Of a stretch of DNA of 21,777 bases, positions 13,822-20,156 are shown one piece after another. Source of the stretch: JAKCDU01 sp035551615. GTDB taxonomy: Bacteria; Actinomycetota; Acidimicrobiia; Acidimicrobiales; Palsa-688. The stretch is from contig DASZNC010000048.1 in NCBI GenBank assembly GCA_035551615.1, forward strand, positions 1 through 21,777, in the 5' to 3' direction. Position 1 is the stretch's first letter. Every line of letters starts with the position of its first letter. The notes under the pieces were generated by a model. That model was not told the DNA's origin. It did no database searches and was given only the letters and a program-made list of their open reading frames with translations. Made by a program: the position numbers and the translations under genes.

Positions 13822-15288
13822 TCAACGGACCCGGCCGAAACCGATCGGAGTCCCGTCCCAGTCGAGGACCTCGACGCGCACGACCGTGCCGGGCGAGTCG
13901 GCGGTGACGATCTGGCCGTTGCCGATGTACATGGTCACGTGGCCCGGCTGGGCGCCGTCGCCGGTGTCGTAGAACACCAGATCGCCGGGCTGCAGCTGGC
14001 TCTGGCTGACGCGGGTGGTGTCCTCGTACTGCGAGACGGTGTAGTGGGGCAGCTGCACGCCGGCCGCTTCCCAGGCGTACATGACCAGGCCGGAGCAGTC
14101 GAAGGCGCCCGGACCGGCGCCGGCCCACTCGTAGGGCTTGCCGACCTGGGCCAGGGCGGTGTGCACGGCGATGGCGGCGGCACTGGTCGTGGCGTGCACC
14201 GGCTGGGGGGTGGTGGCGGTGGTGGCGGCGACCGTCGGTTCGGTCACGGTCGTCGACGATCCGCCGGGCAGGCGCAGGACCTGGCCGACCTGAATGATGT
14301 TGGGGTTGGCGATGTGGTTGATCTGGGCCAGCACCTGGTAGGTCGTTCCGAAGCGGGCGGCGATCGACGACAGGGTGTCGCCGGAGACCACGGTGTAGCT
14401 GCCGTCGCTCGTGGAGCGCGTCGTCGTGGTGGTGGTGGTCGAGCCGCCCGAGCCGGACCCGATGACCAGCACCTGGCCCGGGTAGATCACGTTGGGGTTG
14501 GCGATGTGGTTGCGCTGGGCCAGGGCCTGCCAGGTGGTGCCGAAGCGGGCGGCGATGGCCGAGAGAGTGTCGCCGCTGACGACCCGGTAGGTCGTGGTCG
14601 GCTGGGCCACGTGGCCGATGCCGGCGGCGGCCGGGACCCCGATGCCGACGTTGGCGGGCGGGGCGGTGGCTGCCACCGCCGCCGACCCCCCGCCCAGGAT
14701 GACGGCGCCGCCCAGCCCGGTGACACTGGCCGTCGTCGCCGCCGAGACGACCAACGTGCGCACCGACTGCTCCTTGAGGCGGACCTGGGTGTCCTGCAGG
14801 TTGGCCAGCCAGCGCTGACCGGTCGTGTCACGCGGGGTGCGGCCCACGGCGATGGTCAGAGCGAACACCACCGGCGACAGCGCCCACCCGGCCGCGTAGG
14901 AGACGAGGAAGCGGGCCATGGCCCCGGCCCGGCGCCAGGCCGGCACCCCTTGCGGGACGGCCGCCCGCTCGCCGGCGGAGCGCTCCGGGCGCACCGCCAG
15001 ATCGGTCAGGTCGTCCCAGCGGGCCGCCGGGGTGGTGGCGGCCAGGAGCTGGCGGAAGCTCTCCTCCATCTGCACCCGGCGGGCCCGGTGCAGGACGGCC
15101 GCGTAGGTGAGGCCCAGGCCGATGCAGAAGGCCAGGGCGCCCCAGGCCGCCGCCGACCCGGTCCCGACGACGGTCACGGCCGCCACTGCGGTGAGGGCGG
15201 TCAGGCCCAGGATCACCCGCCGGCGCCGCAGCCGGGACGGCGACCCATAGGCCAGGCTGAGTGTGCTGGGCTCCTGCACGATGGTCAT
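13822..15288 (-). CDS. LysM-LysM-NlpC/P60 peptidoglycan hydrolase with a multi-helix N-terminal membrane region
   Basis: 488 residues. Hydrophobic segments lie at about 24-43, 45-65, 126-148 and 182-207. LysM domains lie at 233-276 and 297-340 (YRVVSGDTLSAIAARFGTT; YTVVSGDTLSSIAARFGTT). The NlpC/P60 domain lies at about 370-488, with Cys398 in FDCSGLVMYAW and His450 in PGHVTMYIG. The third catalytic position, often His/Asn/Gln, falls in QIVTADSPG and is not obvious. The expected role is a wall-bound endopeptidase cutting stem peptides. ATG 15288 has GGGGAGG about nine bases upstream; a further in-frame start upstream (15327) lacks this. It lies between galE and the deacetylase, all minus strand. 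The N-terminal region with four hydrophobic segments is unusual, since most relatives have only a signal peptide. Confidence 0.9.
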   Translation of the reverse strand: MTIVQEPSTLSLAYGSPSRLRRRRVILGLTALTAVAAVTVVGTGSAAAWGALAFCIGLGLTYAAVLHRARRVQMEESFRQLLAATTPAARWDDLTDLAVRPERSAGERAAVPQGVPAWRRAGAMARFLVSYAAGWALSPVVFALTIAVGRTPRDTTGQRWLANLQDTQVRLKEQSVRTLVVSAATTASVTGLGGAVILGGGSAAVAATAPPANVGIGVPAAAGIGHVAQPTTTYRVVSGDTLSAIAARFGTTWQALAQRNHIANPNVIYPGQVLVIGSGSGGSTTTTTTTRSTSDGSYTVVSGDTLSSIAARFGTTYQVLAQINHIANPNIIQVGQVLRLPGGSSTTVTEPTVAATTATTPQPVHATTSAAAIAVHTALAQVGKPYEWAGAGPGAFDCSGLVMYAWEAAGVQLPHYTVSQYEDTTRVSQSQLQPGDLVFYDTGDGAQPGHVTMYIGNGQIVTADSPGTVVRVEVLDWDGTPIGFGRVR

Positions 15289-15320
15289 TGTCTGGGACCT
15301 CCCCTTCCGGACCGGGTCAT

Positions 15321-15349
15321 GACGCATGCCGCGACACCACCCGGTTTCC
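15321..15349 (-). promoter_or_regulatory. Possible second ECF-type promoter, before the LysM/NlpC gene
   Basis: On the minus strand, GGAAACC (15349-15343) is followed by 18 bases and CGTCAT (15324-15319). This resembles GGGAACC-17-CGTCAT in front of the sigma operon, with one substitution and one extra spacer base. Transcription would start near 15312, with the GGGGAGG ribosome site inside the leader. The match is imperfect and could be chance. Confidence 0.3.
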
Positions 15350-15403
15350 GCCCGTTGGTTGGCGCAAAGGCTAGCCGTCCGCCCCGGCTCGTGTGCCCTG
15401 CGG

Positions 15404-16375
15404 TCAGACGACCATCATGGAGTGCCACTGCCAGGCCGAGGTCACGATCTCGTCCAGGCCGTAGCGGGGCTCCCATCCGAGCAGGTCACGGGCCCGGGAG
15501 TTGTCGGCGAACAGCGCCACCGGATCACCCGGCCGGCGGGGGTGATCCTGGGCCGGGACCGGGCGGCCGGCGGCCCGTTCGGCGGCGGCCAGCACCTGGC
15601 GCACGGTCGAGCCCACTCCGGTGCCCAGGTTGACGGCGACCGACTTGCCGCTGTGGCGCAGGTAGTCGAGCGCCTTCAGGTGGGCGTCGGCCAGATCGTC
15701 CACGTGGATGTAGTCGCGCACGGCGGTGCCGTCCTCGGTCGGGTAGTCGGTCCCGAACACTCTCAAAGGAGGGGACTGGTCGAGCAGCGCCTTCATGGCG
15801 AGGGGCACCAAGTTGAGGCTGGCACTCCAATCCTCGCCGAGGGAGCCGTCCATGGCCGCTCCGGCGGCGTTGAAGTAGCGCAGGCTGACCGAGCGCATGC
15901 CGTGGCTGCGGTCGTACCAGTGCAGCATCCGCTCGACCAGGGCCTTGGACTCGCCGTACGGGCTCTCCGGCTGGATCGGGGCCGTCTCCGAGACGGGGAT
16001 GGTCTCGGCCGTGCCGTAGACGGCACAGGTGGAGGAGAACACGAAGTGGCGGACGCCGTTGCGGTGGGCGGACTCGAGCAGCTGGGCGGTGCCGGCCACG
16101 TTGTTCTTGAAGTAGCGGCCCGGGTTCTCGAAGGACTCGCCGGCCGCCTTGTACGCGGCGAAGTGGATGATGGCGTCGATGTGGTAGCGGCCGATGGTGT
16201 CGGCGACCAGGTCGGCGTCGGCGATGTCGCCGACCACCAGGGGCGTGTCCACCACGGCATCGCGGTGACCGAACTCCAGGTTGTCGAGCACGGCGACCGG
16301 CTCGCCGCTCTGGCGCAGTTGACGGACGGTGTGCGAGCCGATGTAGCCGGCGCCGCCGGTGACGAGAACGGGCAT
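15404..16375 (-). CDS. galE: UDP-glucose 4-epimerase
   Basis: 323 residues, the usual GalE length. A Rossmann NAD-binding motif GGAGYIG is at residues 7-13. The catalytic group is Ser114/Ser115-Thr116 in FSSTCAVYG with Tyr140 and Lys144 in SPYGESKALVE. Further typical motifs are RYFNAAGA, RDYIHVDDLADAH and the C-terminal NLGTGVGSTVRQV. It interconverts UDP-glucose and UDP-galactose (or the N-acetyl forms) in the cytoplasm and supplies wall polysaccharide precursors. ATG 16375 has a GCGGG directly in front. The upstream region is a 45-base tandem-repeat patch shared with the divergent small membrane-protein gene. It is followed after 115 bases by the wall hydrolase gene. Confidence 0.92.
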   Translation of the reverse strand: MPVLVTGGAGYIGSHTVRQLRQSGEPVAVLDNLEFGHRDAVVDTPLVVGDIADADLVADTIGRYHIDAIIHFAAYKAAGESFENPGRYFKNNVAGTAQLLESAHRNGVRHFVFSSTCAVYGTAETIPVSETAPIQPESPYGESKALVERMLHWYDRSHGMRSVSLRYFNAAGAAMDGSLGEDWSASLNLVPLAMKALLDQSPPLRVFGTDYPTEDGTAVRDYIHVDDLADAHLKALDYLRHSGKSVAVNLGTGVGSTVRQVLAAAERAAGRPVPAQDHPRRPGDPVALFADNSRARDLLGWEPRYGLDEIVTSAWQWHSMMVV

Positions 16376-16390
16376 CCCGCGAGTCTCGCA

Positions 16391-16510
16391 TCTGCCGCCC
16401 TCCCCGGTTCGGCGGGTGACAGATGGGAGGTCGCGTCTGCCGCCCTCGCCGGTTCGGCGGGTGGCAGATGGGAGGCGCGTGCCTGCCGCCCTCCCCGGTT
16501 CGGGGCGTGA
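16391..16510. repeat. Three tandem 45-46-bp repeats between divergent genes
   Basis: Units begin at 16391, 16436 and 16482 (the last is partial). Each starts with (T/C)CTGCCGCCC and carries CCGGTTCGG in the middle. The first two end with a complement of the start, so each can fold into a hairpin of about ten pairs (TCTGCCGCCC with GGGTGGCAGA, including one wobble). They fill the whole gap between galE (minus) and the gene at 16523 (plus). There are no spacers, so it is not a CRISPR array. Confidence 0.75.
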
Positions 16511-16522
16511 CAGGCTGGCGCC

Positions 16523-16969
16523 GTGCTCGTCACCAACCACGTGCTGGCCGGAGCCCTGATCGGGCGTGCCCTGGCCCGCCATCCGGTACTGGCCTTCGGT
16601 GCCGGCGTGGTCTCGCACATCGCCATGGACGCCTGCCCGCACTGGGGCGACGACGCCGTGACCATGGACACGCCCGAGTTCTTCCGGATCGCCTGCTGCG
16701 ACGGTTGCTGCGGCCTGGCCGCCATGGCCATCGCCGCCGGCCTGTCGCCCCGCCGGACCCGCCTGGCGGTGGTCGCCGGTATGGCCGGAGGGGCGGTGGT
16801 CGACACGGACAAGCCGTTCGACTTCTTCCTCGGGTGGAACCCGTTCCCGGAACGATGGAACCGGTTTCACAAACGGATCCAGAACGAGGCCCCGCACCGC
16901 ATGAAGAACGAGTTCGCCGTCGGGACCCTGTTGGCTCTCGTCTGCTGGCGGGTGCTGCGGCAGCCGTAG
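16523..16969 (+). CDS. Small membrane protein resembling membrane-bound metal-dependent hydrolases
   Basis: 148 residues from GTG 16523. The N-terminus TNHVLAGALIG (4-14) followed by FGAGVVSHIAMDACPHW (25-41) resembles the His...HxxxD...PHW pattern of membrane-bound metal-dependent hydrolases (YdjM/DUF457-like). Candidate metal ligands are H6, H32, D36 and H40. Hydrophobic helices lie near 8-34, 60-74, 80-95 and 131-143. A cysteine cluster CCDGCC (58-63) is unusual and might bind a metal. A late HKRIQNEAPHR adds two more histidines. It is shorter than typical family members. No good ribosome site precedes the GTG; the repeat patch runs to within 13 bases of it. Family assignment is tentative. 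Confidence 0.75.
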   Translation: MLVTNHVLAGALIGRALARHPVLAFGAGVVSHIAMDACPHWGDDAVTMDTPEFFRIACCDGCCGLAAMAIAAGLSPRRTRLAVVAGMAGGAVVDTDKPFDFFLGWNPFPERWNRFHKRIQNEAPHRMKNEFAVGTLLALVCWRVLRQP

Positions 16970-17063
16970 CGCTTCTGGTGGGGGCGCTTTCTGGTGGGGC
17001 GCCGCGTGTGAGGCGCTTGCCGGTGGGTCGCTCCCTGGTGGGGGCGCTTCCTGGTTGGGGCCC
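16968..17063 (+). repeat. Degenerate 16-17-bp tandem repeats after the small membrane-protein gene
   Basis: Starting at the stop codon, about five copies of GGCGCTTCCTGGTGGGG-like units occur, interrupted once by GCGCCGCGTGTGA. They are non-coding in any sensible frame. They may be a slippage-prone minisatellite. Confidence 0.55.
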
Positions 17064-17355
17064 GGTTTCGGGGTGGGAGGGGCGCAAGACGCGCATCGCG
17101 GGCCGATTGCGGCAACTTATGGCTCAGCTATTGAGAAGCGAGGATGCCCGGGCCTACGCCCGGGCATCTTTGTCTCGCTCGCGGCACCTGGCGTTCCGCT
17201 CGCGGCCGGCGGCCTCGGGCCCCGGCGCCTCCTTTGGCCGCGAAGTACTCGACCGGCTGTATCGCCCGCCGAGTGCCACCTCGTCGGGCGTCGCAGCCGG
17301 ATGGGGCCCGCAGCCGGACGGTGTCCGACCACCGACCGCCCGCCGGCGTAGACGG
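16970..17355. other. Non-coding gap between convergent genes
   Basis: 386 bases between the plus-strand gene ending at 16969 and the minus-strand nitroreductase gene ending at 17356. It holds the 16-bp minisatellite (16968-17063) and a strong hairpin terminator (17143-17168). From 17180 to 17355 I see only GC-rich sequence without a convincing gene. Confidence 0.6.
17143..17168 (+). terminator. Strong rho-independent-type terminator
   Basis: GATGCCCGGGC (17143-17153) and GCCCGGGCATC (17158-17168) pair perfectly, eleven pairs around a four-base loop CTAC, followed by TTTGT. Outer arms AGCGAG (17137-17142) and CTCGCT (17174-17179) can extend the stem past an internal loop. It serves the plus-strand gene ending at 16969 and, because it is symmetric, could also stop the opposing nitroreductase transcript. 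Confidence 0.75.
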
Positions 17356-17796
17356 TCAGGCCGGTTCGCAGACGACGACCGGGATCTCCCGGTCGGTGTT
17401 GCGCTGGTACCCGTCGTAGCCCTTGTAGGCGGCGACGATACGGGGCCACAGCTCGGCCCGCTCCTCGGCCATTGCCGTGTGGGCGATGAACGGCTTGGTG
17501 GCGCCGTCGATGGTGAGCTCGACTGCGGGGGTCTTGGCCAGGTTCTTGTACCAGCCGGGGTGGTCGGTGTGGCCGCCCTTCGATGCCACCAGCACCACCC
17601 GGCCCGGTTCGTGGATCGGGGCGGTGAGCATGGTCGACCGCCGCTCGCCGGTCGTGCGGCCGACGGTGTGCAGCTCGACCGGCTGCATGCCCATCACCGA
17701 CTTCGGGAAGCGCCCGCCGGTCAACGCCAGCAGCAAACGGTGGCCGTGCTCGAGGGCCCAGGCCCCCGCTTCGATCGTCCTGTCCTGATTCCCCAT
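17356..17796 (-). CDS. Deazaflavin (F420)-dependent nitroreductase family protein
   Basis: 146 residues, the usual length of the Ddn-like split-barrel family. Motifs: VELHTVGRTTGERRSTML (40-57), VLVASKGGHTDHPGWYKNL (68-86, the F420-binding stretch) and the C-terminal YDGYQRNTDREIPVVVCE (127-144). Known relatives use reduced F420 to reduce quinones or nitro compounds. This indicates an F420-making actinomycete. It lies 22 bases after the GGDEF-EAL gene on the same strand. ATG 17796 lies in the middle of a 7-bp inverted repeat and has no ribosome site, so its translation may be coupled or controlled. Confidence 0.9.
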   Translation of the reverse strand: MGNQDRTIEAGAWALEHGHRLLLALTGGRFPKSVMGMQPVELHTVGRTTGERRSTMLTAPIHEPGRVVLVASKGGHTDHPGWYKNLAKTPAVELTIDGATKPFIAHTAMAEERAELWPRIVAAYKGYDGYQRNTDREIPVVVCEPA

Positions 17797-17804
17797 TGGG
17801 GAAT
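17788..17804. promoter_or_regulatory. Inverted repeat embedding the nitroreductase start codon
   Basis: ATTCCCC (17788-17794) and GGGGAAT (17798-17804) are perfect arms around ATT. On the minus strand the start codon sits at the centre of the dyad. As RNA it would put the start codon in a hairpin loop. As DNA it could be an operator. Confidence 0.4.
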
Positions 17805-17818
17805 GCTTAGCAGGAGGC

Positions 17819-20050
17819 CTACACGTAGGGCACGGGCAGTAGCCGAAGGTCCTCGACCAGCAGCTGGCTGGGCCGGAGGGTGGCCGGCTGGGGACCGCCC
17901 ATGTAGTAGCCCTGGGCCATGTCGCAACCGAGCTGGCGGAGGAGGGCCAGGTGTTCGGCCCGCTCGACGCCTTCGGCCACGACCGTCTTGCCCAGGCCGT
18001 GGGCCAGGGCGATGATGGCCCGGACCACCGTGCCGTCGTCCTCGCTGTCGCTCAGGCCGGCGACGAAGCGGCGGTCGATCTTCAAAGAGTCGAACGGGTA
18101 CCGGCGCAGATTCGACAGCGACGAGTACCCGGTACCGAAGTCGTCCATCGACAGGTTGACACCGAGCCCCTTCAGGTCGTCGAGCCGGCCGGCGACCAGT
18201 TCGGGCTCCTGGATGAGGAGCCGCTCGGTGAGCTCGAAGGTGATGGTGGCCCGGTCGCCGGCCGATTCCAGGGCGTCGGCCACGATGGCGATGAGCCGTT
18301 CGTCGCCCAGCTGGCGGGCCGACAGGTTGATGGCCATGTCGATCGGTTCGCCCCGCTCGGCCCACACCGCGGCCTGCCGGCAGGCCGTCCGCAGCACCCA
18401 TTCGCCGATGGCGACGATGGCGCCGCTGTCCTCGGCCGTGTCGATGAAGTAGTCGGGACCGACCAGGCCCAGCTGCGGGTGCTGCCACCGGAGGAGGGCC
18501 TCGGCAGCGATGACCCGACCGGTCGTCAGCTCGATGACCGGCTGGTAGAAGAGGCGCAACTCGTCGCGCTCCACGGCGCCGCGCAGGAGGTGTTCGGTGT
18601 GGGCCCGCACGACGGCCGCCGACCGGGCCGCCTCGTCGAAGATCTGGATGCGGCCGCGGCCCAGCTCCTTGGCCCGGTACATGGCGGTGTCGGCGTCGCG
18701 GATCAGCACCGCCGGCGTCGGATCCGGTCCCTCCGGGGAGGCCACGCCGATGCTGGTCGACATGAAGTAGCGGTCCTCGCCGAGGAAGAACGGTTCCTCG
18801 AAGCAGGCCAGCAGGCGGTCGGCCTGCGCCATCGGATCGCCGGGCGGCTCGCACAGGACGACGAACTCGTCTCCGCCGAAGCGGGCCACCGTGTCCTCCG
18901 GGCCGGCGGCGGCGCGCAGCCGCCGCGACGCCTGGACGAGCAACTGGTCGCCGATCTCGTGGCCCAGGCTGTCGTTGATCAACTTGAAGCGGTCGAGGTC
19001 CAGGAACAGGACCGCCGGCCGGCGCGACAGCCAACGGTTGCGGATCAGGCTCTCGGACAGCCGGTCGAGGAACAGCTGCCGGTTGGGCAGCCCGGTCAGC
19101 GAGTCGTGGGTGGCGTGGTGGGCCAGCTCGGCCTCGACCCGGCGCCGCTCGGTGATGTCGCGGACGTTGACGACCACACCGCCGACGGCCGGGTTGTCCC
19201 GCAGGTTGGTGCCGACCATCTCCAGGTTGCGCCACTCGCCGTTGGCGTGACGGACCCGCATCTCGATCGGGGTGCTCGACGCGTCGTCGACCGTCCCCAC
19301 CGCGAAGACGGCCCGCACCGAGTCGACCTCGTCGGGGTGGATGAGATCACCCAGCTCGACCTCGAGCAGCTGGTCGGAGGTGAGGCCCAGCATCCGCTCG
19401 CACGCGCCGCTGACGTAGACCGGCTTCTTGCCGTCGTCGCGCAGCAGCATGATCATGTCGGACGAGTTGTTGAGGAGGGCCTGGAACCGCTCATCGCTGG
19501 CCCGCACCTCCTGCCACGCCTTCTCGCGGTCGCTGGAGATGGTCATGGCCATACGGGACACCAGGATGAAGGCGAGGTAGCCGAGGGCGGCGGCGCCGTA
19601 GTCGGCCGGTGCGTGGACGTAGGTGGGGATGATCTTCAGGGCGATCCCGACCTGACCGGCGACGATGCCGGCGAGGGCCCACCACCGGACGATCTTCCAG
19701 GTGTCCTGGTTGGTGCGGGCCACCAGTTGCTGGGCGGCGACCAGGTACACCAGCCCGAGGGCCGGTCCCCACCCGGTGCAGTAGATGGCGGCGGTGGTGG
19801 CCAGACAGTCGGTGAACGCCCGGCCGTGCAGGGTCACTCGGCCGGGATGGCGCGCGTACAGGACGTTGGTGATGGTCGAGGTGACGACCGGGCCGAGAAC
19901 GGCCGCGCCGTAGACCCAGAGTGAGACGCCGGCGATCATGTGCCAGCGGCGCAGGAACAACAGCAGGACCAGGCAAGGGGGTCCGATGGCGTACGAGAGC
20001 ACGAGAGGTGATCTACGGATCCGCGCCACCAGATCGCCCTTCCCGGTCAT
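17819..20050 (-). CDS. Membrane PAS-GGDEF-EAL protein (cyclic-di-GMP turnover)
   Basis: 743 residues from ATG 20050. Five membrane helices lie at about 15-33, 39-60, 82-106, 124-142 and 152-170. A PAS domain lies at about 185-303 (LLNNSSDMIMLLRDDG; NVRDITERRRVEAEL). The GGDEF domain lies at about 308-470 with an intact RFGGDEF (390-396). The EAL domain lies at about 485-730 with EALLRW (517-522), INLSARQ, FELTER, DDFGTGYSSL (636-645), LKID and EGVE. Both catalytic motifs look complete, so it may make and degrade cyclic-di-GMP. The inhibitory RxxD site before GGDEF is missing: the Arg position is Gly in AAGPED. ATG 20050 is chosen because the 32 preceding codons look non-coding and AT-richer. 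No ribosome site is clear; GTG 20059 is an alternative. Confidence 0.92.
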   Translation of the reverse strand: MTGKGDLVARIRRSPLVLSYAIGPPCLVLLLFLRRWHMIAGVSLWVYGAAVLGPVVTSTITNVLYARHPGRVTLHGRAFTDCLATTAAIYCTGWGPALGLVYLVAAQQLVARTNQDTWKIVRWWALAGIVAGQVGIALKIIPTYVHAPADYGAAALGYLAFILVSRMAMTISSDREKAWQEVRASDERFQALLNNSSDMIMLLRDDGKKPVYVSGACERMLGLTSDQLLEVELGDLIHPDEVDSVRAVFAVGTVDDASSTPIEMRVRHANGEWRNLEMVGTNLRDNPAVGGVVVNVRDITERRRVEAELAHHATHDSLTGLPNRQLFLDRLSESLIRNRWLSRRPAVLFLDLDRFKLINDSLGHEIGDQLLVQASRRLRAAAGPEDTVARFGGDEFVVLCEPPGDPMAQADRLLACFEEPFFLGEDRYFMSTSIGVASPEGPDPTPAVLIRDADTAMYRAKELGRGRIQIFDEAARSAAVVRAHTEHLLRGAVERDELRLFYQPVIELTTGRVIAAEALLRWQHPQLGLVGPDYFIDTAEDSGAIVAIGEWVLRTACRQAAVWAERGEPIDMAINLSARQLGDERLIAIVADALESAGDRATITFELTERLLIQEPELVAGRLDDLKGLGVNLSMDDFGTGYSSLSNLRRYPFDSLKIDRRFVAGLSDSEDDGTVVRAIIALAHGLGKTVVAEGVERAEHLALLRQLGCDMAQGYYMGGPQPATLRPSQLLVEDLRLLPVPYV

Positions 20051-20058
20051 CGATTTCA

Positions 20059-20082
20059 CATCGGCAGGAAATGCGGCCGATG
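20059..20082. promoter_or_regulatory. 7-bp inverted repeat just upstream of the GGDEF-EAL start
   Basis: CATCGGC (20059-20065) and GCCGATG (20076-20082) are perfect arms around ten bases, ending eight bases before ATG 20050. The surrounding 100 bases are AT-richer than the genes and probably contain the promoter. The dyad could be an operator or a leader hairpin. Confidence 0.35.
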
Positions 20083-20156
20083 CGAGCCTTTTCGTTGATC
20101 GGTGATTTGTCGGATTAGGACGATTCAGACCGCCCTCCGACAGCATTTACACGGGG

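Noticed and set aside
15289..15420. Possible c-di-AMP (ydaO) riboswitch before the NlpC/P60 gene
   Set aside because: A GACGGCTAGCC stretch faintly recalls the 3' conserved element, and such riboswitches often precede these genes. But the other conserved blocks are missing and the required length would run into galE. A covariance-model search would settle it.
12652..15633. A 993-codon open frame on the plus strand across the deacetylase and LysM/NlpC genes
   Set aside because: It is antisense to two genes with complete catalytic motifs, is Arg/Gly-rich without any domain, and results from the high GC content.
16391..16510. CRISPR array
   Set aside because: The units are directly adjacent with no unique spacers, only three are present, and no cas gene is nearby.
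17129..17190. tRNA or structured small RNA around the nested hairpin
   Set aside because: There is no cloverleaf, no T-loop GTTCGA-type motif and no acceptor-stem pairing at the right distance; a terminator explains it.
16973..17355. Small gene in the gap before the nitroreductase gene
   Set aside because: Open frames exist on both strands but are Arg/Pro-rich. One good AAAGGAGG on the minus strand near 17229-17236 has no start codon at a usable distance.
20051..20146. 32-codon N-terminal extension of the GGDEF-EAL protein from ATG 20146
   Set aside because: The segment is AT-richer, contains a dyad and reads like leader sequence; the membrane domain starts normally after ATG 20050.
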